Source: Pseudomonas sp. MRSN 12121
Lineage (GTDB): Bacteria; Pseudomonadota; Gammaproteobacteria; Pseudomonadales; Pseudomonadaceae
Length of the DNA: 64,000 nucleotides
Direction: 5' to 3'
Assembly: GCF_000931465.1 (NCBI RefSeq)
Contig: NZ_CP010892.1
Coordinates: forward strand, 3,805,388 to 3,869,387
Part shown: positions 18,217 to 27,208 of the stretch, in pieces
Layout: every line of letters starts with the position of its first letter
How positions within the stretch are numbered: position 1 is the stretch's first letter
Position numbers and translations under genes: made by a program
Notes under the pieces: model-generated
Databases searched by the model: none
What the model saw: only the letters and a program-made list of their open reading frames with translations
Told to the model about the DNA's origin: nothing

Positions 18217-19302
18217 TCAAGCTGCGGCGTCCTGCCGCTTGGCCGCCTCCAGTTCGCGCACCAGCGGCAACACACGCTTGCCGAAGTACTCCACCTCTTC
18301 CTGGAAATGCAGGAACCCCGCCAGCACCAGGTCCACGCCCACCGCCTTCAGCGCGACGATGCGTTCGGCGATCTGCTGCGGCGTACCGATCAGGTTGGTC
18401 TTGAACCCGTCGTTGTATTGCACCAGGTCCTCGAAGGTCGACTTGGCCCAGTTACCCTCGCCCTCCGGCGACGCCTTGCCGGCCTGTTTCGCCGCATCGC
18501 CAAAGGCATTCACCGCTTCCGGGTCGGCCTGTTCGATGATTTGCGCCAGCACCGCCTGGGCTTCCTCTTCGGTGTCGCGGGCGATTACAAAGGCGTTGAC
18601 CCCGACCTTGACCGAATGATTGTTCGCCGCGGCCTTGGCGCGGATGTCGTCGACCTGGGCCTTGATGCCTTCCGGGGTGTTGCCGTTGGTGAAATACCAG
18701 TCCGACACCCGCGCCGCCATGTCCCGCGCGGCCCGCGAGCTGCCGCCCTGGAACACTTCCGGGCGGCCCAGCGGCTTGGGCTTGAGGCTGTAATTGTCGA
18801 AGCGATAGAAGTCGCCGCGGAAGCTGAAGTTGTCCTGGCTCCAGATGCCCTTGAGCGAGCGGATGAACTCTTCGGAACGCCGATAGCGCTCGTCGTGCTC
18901 CAGCCAGTGTTCGCCGATGGCCTGGAATTCGCCCTTGAACCAGCCGCTGACGATGTTCACCGCGATCCGCCCGTTGGTCAGCTGGTCGATGGTCGCCAGT
19001 TGCTTGGCCGCCAGCGCCGGCTGCCAGGGACCGGGCAGGATCGCCGCGATCACCTTGAGCTTCTCGGTGGCGCCCAGCAGCGCATGGCTGAACGCCACCG
19101 ACTCATGCTGGTATTCGGCGCCGTAGCCGGCGGTGAAACGAATCTGGGTCAGGGCGTACTCGAAGCCCGCGGCTTCGGCCAGCTGCGCCAGCTTGCGGTT
19201 GTAGTCGATGCCCCAGTGGGTGCGCTGTTCGATCTTGCTGACCACCAGCCCGCCGCTGACGTTGGGCACCCAGTAGGCAAATTTGACGGCTTGCTGACTC
19301 AT
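18217..19302 (-). CDS. sfnG: Dimethylsulfone monooxygenase SfnG (FMNH2-dependent, luciferase-like)
   Basis: 361 residues, a full-length bacterial luciferase-type monooxygenase. Typical features: FAYWVPNVSGGLVVSKIEQRTHWG at the N-terminus, the LTNGRIAVNIVSGWFKGEF segment and RPEVFQGGSSRAARDMAA (flavin phosphate region). SfnG converts dimethylsulfone to methanesulfinate, letting cells use organosulfur under sulfate limitation. It is preceded by a sigma-54 promoter, as known for sfn genes, and by a good GAGGA ribosome site. Transcribed divergently from an acyl-CoA-dehydrogenase-like gene that probably belongs to the same response. A longer in-frame start exists but would run through the promoter. 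Confidence 0.9.
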   Translation of the reverse strand: MSQQAVKFAYWVPNVSGGLVVSKIEQRTHWGIDYNRKLAQLAEAAGFEYALTQIRFTAGYGAEYQHESVAFSHALLGATEKLKVIAAILPGPWQPALAAKQLATIDQLTNGRIAVNIVSGWFKGEFQAIGEHWLEHDERYRRSEEFIRSLKGIWSQDNFSFRGDFYRFDNYSLKPKPLGRPEVFQGGSSRAARDMAARVSDWYFTNGNTPEGIKAQVDDIRAKAAANNHSVKVGVNAFVIARDTEEEAQAVLAQIIEQADPEAVNAFGDAAKQAGKASPEGEGNWAKSTFEDLVQYNDGFKTNLIGTPQQIAERIVALKAVGVDLVLAGFLHFQEEVEYFGKRVLPLVRELEAAKRQDAAA

Positions 19303-19339
19303 TGGCGTTGTCCTCGCGACTGAAGTGTCCGGGGACCAG

Positions 19340-19355
19340 AGCAGCAACCGTGCCA
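19340..19355 (-). promoter_or_regulatory. Sigma-54 promoter of sfnG
   Basis: On the minus strand the sequence reads TGGCACG-N4-CTGCT, with the required GG-N10-GC spacing. It matches the -24 element fully and the -12 element at most positions. The predicted start of transcription is about 27 nt before the sfnG ATG. Confidence 0.72.
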
Positions 19356-19553
19356 GGCGCCGGGATCGGCACTCCGCGTGCCCGTAACGACGCCATCTGG
19401 CGGCGTAGCCGGTTTTTTCCGGGCGGCGGCGACGGCCAGGAACATGGTTCGTCCCCCGTGGGAATGGCGCTATTTGTTGATGCGCTGTTGGCTGGGCAAC
19501 AGTTGTCGCCAGGCCATCAGGCCGCCGCCCCGTGTTTGCGGCCGGCGGCCTCC

Positions 19554-19569
19554 CGGCACGGACCGTGCA
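19554..19569 (+). promoter_or_regulatory. Sigma-54 promoter of the acyl-CoA-dehydrogenase-like gene
   Basis: CGGCACG-N4-GTGCA with GG-N10-GC spacing, about 42 bp before the start codon. A weaker GG-N10-GC match at 19367-19382 lies too far upstream to serve this gene directly. Between the two good promoters are about 200 bp, enough for a shared enhancer-binding protein; I cannot recognise its site. Confidence 0.68.
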
Positions 19570-19610
19570 ATCGCCTTTGTCCAAGCCACGTTGTCATTCA
19601 AGGAACTGCC

Positions 19611-20849
19611 ATGACCGAACACCAGGTGATCAACCCATTGTCCACGGGCGTCGACTACGAAACCCTGGCCGGGCGTTTCCGTCCGATCTTCAGCCGGATC
19701 GCCGCCGGCGCGCTCGAGCGCGAACGTTCGCGCAACCTGCCCTACGAGGCGATCCAGTGGCTCAAGGAAGCTGGCTTCGGCGCGGTGCGGGTGCCGGTGG
19801 CCTACGGTGGCGGCGGCGCCTCCCTGCCCCAGCTGTTCCAGTTGCTGATCGAGCTGGCCGAAGCCGACTCCAATATCCCGCAAGCCCTGCGCGGGCACTT
19901 CGCCTTTGCCGAGGACCGTCTCAACGCCGCCCCGGGGCCGGGGCGCGACCTGTGGTTCAAGCGGTTCGTCGACGGCGATATCGTCGGCTGCGCCTGGACT
20001 GAGATCGGCAGCGTGGCCATCGGCGACGTCGTCACCCAGGTCTCGCCGGACGGTGACCAATGGCGGCTCAACGGCGAGAAGTTCTACAGCACCGGGAGCA
20101 TTTTCTCCGACTGGATCGACGTCTATGCCCGGCGCAGCGATACCGGGGGCGATGTGATCGCCGCGGTGCGCACCCGCCAGCCGGGCATCGTGCAGAGCGA
20201 CGACTGGGACGGCTTCGGCCAGCGCACCACCGGCAGCGGCACCTCGCGCTTCGTCGACGCCGAGGTGCAAGCCGAGAACCTCATCGACTTCGCCACCCGC
20301 TTCAAATACCAGACCGCCTTCTACCAGTTGGTGCTGCTGGCGGCGCTTGCCGGCACCGGGCGCGCCGCCCTGCGCGACGTGGCCCGCGAGGTGCGCGCGC
20401 GCAAGCGCATCTACAGCCACGGCAATGCGCCCCAGGCCAGCGAAGACGCCCAGGTGCAGCAAGTGGTCGGCGAGATCGCCGCCCTGGTGTACGCCGCCGA
20501 GGCCAGCGCCGTGCGGGCCGCGGAACCGGCGCAGCAGGCGTACCTGACGCGCTTCGCCGGCGACGACGAGGCGGAACGGGCGGCCAATGTCGCCGCGGAA
20601 ATCCAGTCGGCAACGGCCCAGGTGGTGGTCACCGAGCTGATCCAGCGTGCCACCAGCGAACTGTTCAACGCCCTGGGCGCCTCGGACATCCGCCAGGGCA
20701 AGGCCCTCGACCGGCACTGGCGCAACGCCCGCACCCTGTCGTCGCACAATCCGGTGATCTACAAGGCGCGCATCGTCGGCGACTGGGCGATCAACGGCAG
20801 CGAACCACCGTTCGTGTGGCAGATCGGCAACGGGCCGGAGCGCCAATAA
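19611..20849 (+). CDS. Acyl-CoA-dehydrogenase-like flavoprotein, SfnB/DszC type
   Basis: 412 residues with the acyl-CoA dehydrogenase fold: helical N-terminal domain (VPVAYGGGGASLPQLFQLLIELAEADSNIPQALRGH), a beta domain (GEKFYSTGSIFSDWIDVYARR) and a C-terminal helical domain ending HWRNARTLSSHNPVIYKARIVGDW. The last segment is typical of the reduced-flavin monooxygenases DszC and SfnB rather than of true dehydrogenases, and the usual catalytic Glu context is absent. Divergent to sfnG with its own sigma-54 promoter, so a role in sulfur scavenging is likely. The substrate is unknown. Confidence 0.83.
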   Translation: MTEHQVINPLSTGVDYETLAGRFRPIFSRIAAGALERERSRNLPYEAIQWLKEAGFGAVRVPVAYGGGGASLPQLFQLLIELAEADSNIPQALRGHFAFAEDRLNAAPGPGRDLWFKRFVDGDIVGCAWTEIGSVAIGDVVTQVSPDGDQWRLNGEKFYSTGSIFSDWIDVYARRSDTGGDVIAAVRTRQPGIVQSDDWDGFGQRTTGSGTSRFVDAEVQAENLIDFATRFKYQTAFYQLVLLAALAGTGRAALRDVAREVRARKRIYSHGNAPQASEDAQVQQVVGEIAALVYAAEASAVRAAEPAQQAYLTRFAGDDEAERAANVAAEIQSATAQVVVTELIQRATSELFNALGASDIRQGKALDRHWRNARTLSSHNPVIYKARIVGDWAINGSEPPFVWQIGNGPERQ

Positions 20850-20930
20850 CAGCCCCGCGGCCCTCGATGCTATTGCCGGCGATGGCGGCCGCGTCGCTAT
20901 CCTGAAAGCCTTGTGCTGCCCGTGAGGTCC

Positions 20931-20954
20931 ATCGCGGGCAAGCCTCGCTCCTAC
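20931..20954. repeat. Single REP half-element
   Basis: One unpaired right-hand arm, ATCGCGGGCAAGCCTCGCTC followed by CTAC, in the gap before the TSUP gene. The partner arm is missing or too decayed to recognise. Confidence 0.7.
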
Positions 20955-21052
20955 AAAACTGGAGCGGTCGCGGGCGTTAAAGGTTATGGGTAAGATATCG
21001 GTCTTTCGCGCAGCCCCCTTTGCGCGCCCCCGCCGAACAATAAGTCGATCCC

Positions 21053-21832
21053 ATGCCTTTCGAACTCAGCGTAGATTTGACCACCCTCGCCATTCTCGCC
21101 CTCGTTGCCTTTGTTGCCGGTTTCATCGATGCCATCGCCGGCGGCGGCGGCCTGCTGACCACCCCGGCGCTGCTCACCGCCGGCCTGCCCCCGCACCTGG
21201 TGCTGGGCACCAACAAACTGAGTTCGACCTTCGGTTCGGCCACCGCCAGCTTCACCTTCTACCGGCGCAAGCTGTTCCACCCGCGGCAATGGACCCACGC
21301 CATCGTCGGCACCCTGGTGGGCGCGCTGACCGGCGCCGTGGTGGCCCACTACCTGCCGGCCGAATGGCTGAACAAGATGCTGCCGGTGATCGTCTTCGCC
21401 TGCGGCCTGTACCTGCTGTTCGGCGGCACGCCGAAAGCGCCCCTGGACAGCGAGGCGCCGATCAAGAAGAAGTGGCAATCGACCCAGGGCTTCGGCCTCG
21501 GCTTCTACGACGGCGTGGCCGGCCCTGGCACCGGCGCGTTCTGGACCGTCAGCAGCCTGCTGCTCTACCCCATCGACCTGGTCAAGGCCAGCGGCGTGGC
21601 GCGCAGCATGAACTTCGTCAGCAACGCGGCGGCGCTGGCGATCTTCATCGTCTCGGGCCAGGTGGATTGGGTCATCGGCCTGAGCATGGGCCTGTCGCTG
21701 ATGGTCGGCGCCTTCTTCGGCGCCCGCACCGCCATCAGCGGCGGCGCCAAGTTCATTCGCCCGGTGTTCATCACCGTGGTCCTGGGCCTGACCGTGCGCC
21801 TGGCCTGGCAGCATTGGTTCAGCGCGGCTTGA
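21053..21832 (+). CDS. TSUP (TauE/SafE) family membrane permease, YfcA-like
   Basis: 259 residues with about eight hydrophobic segments. Two internal repeats of the TSUP family start with the glycine-rich loops FIDAIAGGGGLLTTPALL and FYDGVAGPGTGAFW. The best-known relatives export sulfite or sulfoacetate; YfcA-type proteins have no proven substrate. Location downstream of the organosulfur genes fits sulfite handling, but a REP half-element lies between, so co-transcription is doubtful. Confidence 0.85.
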   Translation: MPFELSVDLTTLAILALVAFVAGFIDAIAGGGGLLTTPALLTAGLPPHLVLGTNKLSSTFGSATASFTFYRRKLFHPRQWTHAIVGTLVGALTGAVVAHYLPAEWLNKMLPVIVFACGLYLLFGGTPKAPLDSEAPIKKKWQSTQGFGLGFYDGVAGPGTGAFWTVSSLLLYPIDLVKASGVARSMNFVSNAAALAIFIVSGQVDWVIGLSMGLSLMVGAFFGARTAISGGAKFIRPVFITVVLGLTVRLAWQHWFSAA

Positions 21833-21848
21833 GACCCTGAAACGGCAA

Positions 21849-21873
21849 CGGGCGAACCCGATGGATTCGCCCG
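21849..21873. terminator. Candidate bidirectional terminator hairpin
   Basis: CGGGCGAA-N9-TTCGCCCG, a perfect 8-bp stem between the convergent TSUP and nudC genes. It lacks a strong T-run on either side, so it may work with Rho or act mainly as an mRNA 3' end. Confidence 0.45.
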
Positions 21874-21895
21874 CCTTGTCCTTCCCCGCCGGCCC

Positions 21896-22726
21896 CTAGT
21901 CCGGCAATACCGGCTCGGCCAGCCCCAGGCGCCGGGCCACGTACAGATCGATCAGGTAACGGGCGATCGAGCGCGACGCCGGCAACGGCGGCAATTCGCG
22001 CACATTGAACCACTGCGCGTCCTCGATCTCGTCTTCCTGGGGCACGATCTCGCCGCCGGCGTACTCGGCATGGAAGCCCAGCATCATCGAATGCGGGAAC
22101 GGCCAGCACTGGCTGCCGACGTACTGGATATTCTGGACCTCGATCTGCACCTCTTCGCGCACCTCGCGCACCAGGCAGTCCTCGGCCGACTCGCCCGGCT
22201 CGGCGAACCCGGCCAGGGTGCTGTAGACCCCGGGCACGAAGCGCGGCGAGCGCGCCAGCAGGACTTCGTCGCCGCGGGTGATCAGCACGATCATGCTCGG
22301 CGAAATCCGCGGGTAGCTGCGCAGGTCGCAGGGCTCGCAATACATCGCGCGCTCGCGCTTCACCTGGGTCATGGGCTGGCCACAGCTGCCGCAGAAACGA
22401 TGCTCGCGGGCCCAGGTGCCGATTTGCGCGGCATATCCCAGGACCTTGTACAGGGTGTGGTCGCCCTCGAGCATGAACGAGCGCAGGCCCTTCCAGTTGC
22501 AACCCGGCACCTCGGTCACGCTCTTGAGTTCCAGCAGGTACACCGGCTCGCCATCCAGGTGGCCGATGCCATGCTCGGCGAGGATCGCCAGCTCCTGGCG
22601 CTTGAGCCATTCACGGGGGAACAGGACGCCGTTGTCGTCGAACAGGAAGCCTTGCGGGCTGCGGGCCACGGCCCAGCCGCCGGGCAGGTCGATATCCAGT
22701 ACTGCGGTGGTCCAGCGTGAAGTCAT
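21896..22726 (-). CDS. nudC: NADH pyrophosphatase / mRNA decapping Nudix hydrolase
   Basis: 276 residues. A zinc ribbon with four Cys is seen in FCGSCGQPM and YCEPCD. The Nudix box [21 protein letters not shown] contains the REXXEE core and is followed by the family signature [10 protein letters not shown]. coli NudC has SQPWPFPQS, so Pro is replaced by Cys here. NudC hydrolyses NAD(H) and removes the NAD cap from RNA. The gene begins 6 bp after the dienoyl-CoA isomerase stop and is probably co-transcribed with it. Confidence 0.93.
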   Translation of the reverse strand: MTSRWTTAVLDIDLPGGWAVARSPQGFLFDDNGVLFPREWLKRQELAILAEHGIGHLDGEPVYLLELKSVTEVPGCNWKGLRSFMLEGDHTLYKVLGYAAQIGTWAREHRFCGSCGQPMTQVKRERAMYCEPCDLRSYPRISPSMIVLITRGDEVLLARSPRFVPGVYSTLAGFAEPGESAEDCLVREVREEVQIEVQNIQYVGSQCWPFPHSMMLGFHAEYAGGEIVPQEDEIEDAQWFNVRELPPLPASRSIARYLIDLYVARRLGLAEPVLPD

Positions 22727-22732
22727 GTTCGA

Positions 22733-23545
22733 TCAGTCCAGGAATTCGGGTTTCTGTTTGCTCATATGCGCCGCCATGGCCACGCGCAGGTCGTTGGATT
22801 GCAGCATGGCGGCGTTCCAGGTAGCGATGTATTCCAGGCCGTCGTCGATCCGGTGGTCGCGCATGTAGCTGAGCATTTGCTTGGTGCCGCCGACGGCGAT
22901 CGGCGACTTGCCGGCGATATCTCGGGCAATGCCCATCACACCGTCGAGCAGGCTCGCGCTATCGGCGTAGGTCCGGTTGACCAGGCCCATGCCGCGCGCT
23001 TCCTCGGCGCCGAAGGTGCGCCCAGTGTAAGCCAGTTCGCGCAGCATGCCGTCGCCGATGATACGTGGCAAACGTTGCAGAGTGCCGACATCGGCGGCCA
23101 TGCCGATATCGATTTCCTTGATCGAGAATTGCGCGTCCTCGGCGGCGTAGCGCATGTCGCAGGCGGCGATCAGGTCGATGGCACCGCCCAGGCAATAACC
23201 CTGGATCGCCGCCAGCACTGGCTTGCGGCACTGGTCGACGGCATTGAAGGAGGCTTGCAGTTGCAGGATCTTGCGCCGCAGCAGGCGCGCGTTGCGCCCG
23301 ACATCCTTGCCCAGTTCGTTGGCCACGCCGGCCAGCATCATCAGGTCGATGCCGGAGGAAAAGTGCTTGCCGGCGCCGCTCAACACCACCACGCGAACCG
23401 CGTCGGTGTCGTCGATCCAGCGGAAGATCTCGATGATCTCGCTCCAGAACGCGGCGTTCATCGCGTTGATCTTTTCCGGGCGGTTGATCTGCACATGGGC
23501 GATGTTGTCAGCGAGTTCGACGCGAAAGGCTTGATATTCGGACAT
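22733..23545 (-). CDS. Crotonase-family delta(3,5)-delta(2,4)-dienoyl-CoA isomerase
   Basis: 270 residues with the crotonase fold. Oxyanion-hole segments are GKHFSSGIDLMML and IQGYCLGGAIDLIAACDMRYA. The acidic pattern EIDIGMAADVGTLQRLP matches the dienoyl-CoA isomerase (ECH1) subgroup, which keeps Glu and Asp in these positions, rather than the two-Glu enoyl-CoA hydratases. Expected role: moving double bonds during beta-oxidation of unsaturated fatty acids with odd-numbered double bonds. First gene of a two-gene unit with nudC. It does not look horizontally acquired. Confidence 0.86.
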   Translation of the reverse strand: MSEYQAFRVELADNIAHVQINRPEKINAMNAAFWSEIIEIFRWIDDTDAVRVVVLSGAGKHFSSGIDLMMLAGVANELGKDVGRNARLLRRKILQLQASFNAVDQCRKPVLAAIQGYCLGGAIDLIAACDMRYAAEDAQFSIKEIDIGMAADVGTLQRLPRIIGDGMLRELAYTGRTFGAEEARGMGLVNRTYADSASLLDGVMGIARDIAGKSPIAVGGTKQMLSYMRDHRIDDGLEYIATWNAAMLQSNDLRVAMAAHMSKQKPEFLD

Positions 23546-23657
23546 GGCAACGATCCTTACCGGGGCAGAAAAATGAGCCCCGAACTATAGCAAGTGCCTG
23601 TGCCGCGCGTTAAGGCAGCGCATCCGCCAAAACCGGGACTGGCCCCACCAAGCACCT

Positions 23658-23776
23658 GTAGCCGCTGCCGAGCCCTTGGCGAGGCTGCGATAGGACCGAA
23701 GGTCCTCCAGCGATTTCAAGACCCTGCGCCCCCTGCGGGGTCGATCGCAGCCTCGCTGGCGCTCGGCAGCGGCTAC
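23658..23776. repeat. GTAGCC long-hairpin repeat, short-loop copy
   Basis: 119-bp member of the same family: GTAGCCGCTGCCGAGC at the left and its complement at the right. The centre differs from the other copies. It lies between the ends of the kinase gene and the start of the isomerase gene. Confidence 0.85.
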
Positions 23777-23816
23777 CGGGTCCTGCGTCGCGCAGCGGGT
23801 CGTGCGTGGTTCTGCC

Positions 23817-25118
23817 TCAGGCCGGCGTCGGCAGCCACAGGCGGAAGCGCGCGCCGCCCAGTGGCGAGGCTTCCACGGTCAGGGTTCCGCCCTGGGCTTC
23901 CAGGGCGCGGCGGCTGATGGCCAGGCCCAGGCCGAAGCCGCCGGTGGCGCGGTCGCGGCTGCGGTTCAGGCGGTAGAACGGCTCGAATACCCGCTCGCGC
24001 TCGTCGTCGGGAATGCCGATGCCATCGTCGTCGACCCAGATTTCACAACCGCTGTCGCTGACCTGTATCCCGACCTGGATGCGTTTCTCGCAATAACGCG
24101 TGGCGTTGCGCAGCAGGTTCTGGATCGCCCGGGCAGTCAGCCGCGGGTCGAGGGTGAAACGTTCCAGGCTGCCGTGCAGCAGCACGTCGATGACGATGTC
24201 CGGGGACTCCAGCTCGTCGTCGACGCTGCCGAGGATGCTGTCGATGAACTCGTCCAGCGACACCTCGACCTGCTCCGGCAACTGCGCCGGGATCTGCAAA
24301 CGGCTGTAGGACAGCAGTTCGAGCACCAGCTCGTCGAGCTCGCGAATATGCGCCACCAACCCTTGCAGGCGCTCGCGGCTGGTGGCCGGCAAGTCGTCGG
24401 AGAGCGCCAGGGCCAGGCCGAAGTCGAGCCGGGTCAAGGGCGTGCGCAGTTCGTGGGAGACGGCATTGAGCAGGTCGCGCTGCTGGTTCAGCAGGTTTTC
24501 GATATCGCCGGCCATGGTGTCGAACACCTTCGCCAGGCTGCCGATGTTGGAGCTCGCCGGAATCTGCGTGCGCTCGCCCAGATGGCCCTTGCCGAAACGC
24601 TCGGCGGCGTGTTTCAGCCGTTCCAGGTCGCGCCAGTGCGGCCGCAGCCAGAGCAGCAGGCAGGCGAGCATGGTGGCGCCGATCAGTACGTTGATGCTCC
24701 AGTACAGCAGGCTGACGTCGATCGGGTCCGGCGGCACCACCATCTGCACCACCATCTGCTCGTTCAGCGGCGCCACCGCCAGGGTGCGCCAGCCCCAGTC
24801 GCCGAGCCGCACCACGTTCTCGCCGCGTTGCAGCCGTTCGCGCTCGTAGAGGGTGAATTCGGCATCGTCGTTGCGCGACAGGACGATGTGCAGCGGCTGG
24901 AATTCCTGGTCCATCTGCGCGGCCAGGGCCGGCCACTGCGCCTCGGGGGCGCTGTGGAACTGCTTGACGATCAGGGTCTGCAGGCCCCGGGAGAAATCGA
25001 GGTTGTAGGTCAGGAAGCGCTCGTGGAAGACCCGCACCACCAGTTCCGGCGCCAGGTAGATCGCCGCGCTGTAGGAAACGATCGTCACCAGGTACAGGCG
25101 GACCAGGATTTTCAGCAT
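23817..25118 (-). CDS. Sensor histidine kinase, RstB-like
   Basis: 433 residues. TM1 at about 5-25, a periplasmic domain of roughly 120 residues, TM2 at about 135-160, HAMP (AAERFGKGHLGERTQI), HisKA with the acceptor His in LLNAVSHELRTPLTRLDF, and HATPase with NLLRNATRYC, DDDGIGIPD and GFGLGLAISRRALEAQGG. The ATG lies 4 nt after the regulator stop, so translation is coupled. Its signal is unknown. The RND pump genes transcribed away from the regulator are the likely target set. Confidence 0.9.
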   Translation of the reverse strand: MLKILVRLYLVTIVSYSAAIYLAPELVVRVFHERFLTYNLDFSRGLQTLIVKQFHSAPEAQWPALAAQMDQEFQPLHIVLSRNDDAEFTLYERERLQRGENVVRLGDWGWRTLAVAPLNEQMVVQMVVPPDPIDVSLLYWSINVLIGATMLACLLLWLRPHWRDLERLKHAAERFGKGHLGERTQIPASSNIGSLAKVFDTMAGDIENLLNQQRDLLNAVSHELRTPLTRLDFGLALALSDDLPATSRERLQGLVAHIRELDELVLELLSYSRLQIPAQLPEQVEVSLDEFIDSILGSVDDELESPDIVIDVLLHGSLERFTLDPRLTARAIQNLLRNATRYCEKRIQVGIQVSDSGCEIWVDDDGIGIPDDERERVFEPFYRLNRSRDRATGGFGLGLAISRRALEAQGGTLTVEASPLGGARFRLWLPTPA

Positions 25119-25122
25119 CGGC

Positions 25123-25824
25123 TCAGCATTCCCATTCGGAACGGCTGAACAGGTAACCCTTGCCCCATACGGTCTTGATCTTGCGCGCCTCGCCGGCATG
25201 GTCGTCGAACTTGCGCCGCAGCTTGGAAATCGCCACGTCCACCGAGCGGTCGGTGCCGTTGAACTCGATACCGCGCAGGCGCTGCAGGATCTGGTCGCGG
25301 CTCAGCACTTCGCCGGCATGCCGGGCCAGGACCACCAGCAGGTTGTATTCGCCGCTGGACAGCTCCACCAACTGGTCGCGCCAGCTCACGGTGCGCTCTG
25401 ACAGGTCGATACACAGGTTGCCCATGAGGATGCGGTCGCTGGCGGTCTGTGGCTCGCCGAGGCTGCTGCGGCGCAACAACGTACGTACCCGGGCCAGCAA
25501 CACGCGCGGCTCGCAAGGCTTTGTCACATAATCGTCGGCGCCCATTTCCAGACCGAGCACCTGATCATGGCTATCATCGCGGGCGGTCAGCATCAGGATC
25601 GGCAGCGACGCCGAATCGGCGCGCAGCAGGCGGCAGACCTGCAGGCCGTCGAGGCCGGGCAGCATCAGGTCGAGGATCACCAGGTCCGGCGGATTGGCCC
25701 GCGCCCGCTCCCGCACCTGGTCGCCGCGGCTGATGACATTGACCTGGTAACCGTTGCGCTCCAGGTAACTGGCGATCAGTTCGGACAGCGCGGGGTCGTC
25801 TTCGACCAGAAGGATGTTGGGCAT
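25123..25824 (-). CDS. OmpR-family response regulator, RstA-like
   Basis: 233 residues: receiver domain (LLVEDDPALSELI, acceptor Asp in VILDLMLPGLDG, Lys in VTKPCEP) and a C-terminal winged helix (LSSGEYNLLVVLARHAGEVLSRDQIL, RSVDVAISKLRRKF, VWGKGYLFS). It pairs with the kinase gene immediately downstream and is transcribed divergently from the RND pump genes. Tandem TCACAC repeats between the two units are candidate binding sites. The start at MPNILLVEDD gives a normal receiver N-terminus. Confidence 0.92.
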   Translation of the reverse strand: MPNILLVEDDPALSELIASYLERNGYQVNVISRGDQVRERARANPPDLVILDLMLPGLDGLQVCRLLRADSASLPILMLTARDDSHDQVLGLEMGADDYVTKPCEPRVLLARVRTLLRRSSLGEPQTASDRILMGNLCIDLSERTVSWRDQLVELSSGEYNLLVVLARHAGEVLSRDQILQRLRGIEFNGTDRSVDVAISKLRRKFDDHAGEARKIKTVWGKGYLFSRSEWEC

Positions 25825-25950
25825 GGATTGCAGTCTTTGAGTGAAGAAAAACACAGCGGCGACGTTTCCTGCGAAGGGTCCTCGGAACGCCGTCGCCCGA
25901 TCAGCGAGGCATAAAGGATATACAACCTCGGGAACAGGCGAGCACTCGCT

Positions 25951-25988
25951 TCACACTTTTTCACACAGCACCTACACAGCTTCACAGC
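25951..25988 (+). promoter_or_regulatory. Candidate tandem binding site for the OmpR-type regulator
   Basis: TCACAC at 25951 is repeated exactly 10 bp later at 25961. Two CACAGC motifs follow (ACACAGC at 25974 and TCACAGC at 25982). Ten-base tandem direct repeats are the normal target of OmpR/PhoB dimers. The block lies 52 bp before the RND adaptor gene, where an activator would contact RNA polymerase, and a TAGCAT -10-like hexamer follows at 26008. Confidence 0.5.
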
Positions 25989-26039
25989 GGCTCTTGCGGC
26001 CTGCCCTTAGCATGCCGCTGTCATCATTGGGGTATCAGC

Positions 26040-27200
26040 ATGTCGAAAAACCTGTTTGCACCGTCCTGCCTGTTGTTGCTGGCAGCCGCGCTGAGCGCTT
26101 GTGGCCAGTCCTCCAGCACCGCGGAACAGGCACCGCCGGCCAGTGTCCGGGTCGAAACCATCGAGCCGCGCGCGCTGTCGATCAGCAGCGAGCTGAGCGG
26201 GCGCATCGCCGCGCCGCGGATCGCCGAGGTCCGCGCCCGGGTGGCCGGGGTGGTGCTGCAGCGCACGTTCCGCGAAGGCAGCGACGTGAAACAGGGCGAT
26301 GTGCTGTTCCGCATCGACCCGGCGCCGTTCAAGGCCGACCTCGACAGCGCCCTGGCCAGCCTGCGCAAGGCCGAGGCCAATGCCTTCCAGGCCCGGTTGC
26401 AGGAGCAGCGCTACGCCCAGTTGATCGAAGACAAGGCCATCAGCGCCCAGGAATACGACAACGCCCGGGCCAATGCGCGCCAGACCGCCGCCGACGTGGC
26501 CGGCAACCAGGCCGCCGTGCAGCGGGCCCGGCTGAACCTGGGGTACGCCACCGTCACCGCGCCGATTTCCGGGCGGGTCGGCCGGGCCCTGGTGACCGAG
26601 GGCGCGCTGGTGGGCCAGAACGAGACCACGCCACTGGCGCTGATCCAGCAACTGGACCCGATCCACGCCGACCTCACCCAGTCGACCCGCGAGCTCAACG
26701 ACCTGCGCCGGGCCTTCCGCGCCGGCCAGTTGCAGCAGGTCGGCCAGGACCAGGCCAAGGCCACGCTGATCCAGGACGACGGCAGCCTCTACCCGCTGCC
26801 GGGCAAGCTGCTGTTCGCCGATCTCAGCGTCGACCCGAGCACCGGCCAGATCATCCTGCGCAGCGAGTTCCCCAACCCGGACCTCGACCTGCTGCCCGGC
26901 AGCTTCATTCGCGTGCGCCTGGAACAGGCGGTGAACCGCCAGGGCATCAGCGTGCCGCAGCGCGCCATCCAGCGCGACAGCGCCGGCATCGCCCAGGTGC
27001 TGCTGGTGGACGCCGAGCAGCGGGTGGTGCAGCAGCCGGTGCAACTGGGCGCCGCGCAGCAGGACCGCTGGATCGTCACCGAAGGCCTCAAGGCCGGCGA
27101 CCGTATCGTCGTCGAAGGCCTGCAGCACGCCCGTCCGGGTGAAAAAGTGCAGATCGACGACAGCCCCCTTCCCCTCGCCCAGACCGCTGGAACCCGATAG
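26040..27200 (+). CDS. RND efflux periplasmic adaptor (membrane fusion lipoprotein)
   Basis: 386 residues. A lipoprotein signal ends in LSACGQ, with the lipobox Cys at about residue 21. The biotinyl-lipoyl halves (VRARVAGVVLQRTFREGSDVKQGDVLFRIDP and ATVTAPISGRVGRALVTEGALVGQ) flank a helical hairpin of about 70 residues; a beta-barrel and membrane-proximal domain follow. It is the MexA/AcrA-type adaptor for the RND gene 8 bp downstream. Closest look-alikes are MexC/AcrA proteins; the specific pump name cannot be fixed from the sequence alone. Confidence 0.92.
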   Translation: MSKNLFAPSCLLLLAAALSACGQSSSTAEQAPPASVRVETIEPRALSISSELSGRIAAPRIAEVRARVAGVVLQRTFREGSDVKQGDVLFRIDPAPFKADLDSALASLRKAEANAFQARLQEQRYAQLIEDKAISAQEYDNARANARQTAADVAGNQAAVQRARLNLGYATVTAPISGRVGRALVTEGALVGQNETTPLALIQQLDPIHADLTQSTRELNDLRRAFRAGQLQQVGQDQAKATLIQDDGSLYPLPGKLLFADLSVDPSTGQIILRSEFPNPDLDLLPGSFIRVRLEQAVNRQGISVPQRAIQRDSAGIAQVLLVDAEQRVVQQPVQLGAAQQDRWIVTEGLKAGDRIVVEGLQHARPGEKVQIDDSPLPLAQTAGTR

Positions 27201-27208
27201 GAACCCCC

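Noticed and set aside
19367..19382. A third GG-N10-GC match between sfnG and the acyl-CoA-dehydrogenase-like gene
   Set aside because: It is about 230 bp from the gene it points to, while a better match lies at 19554-19569.
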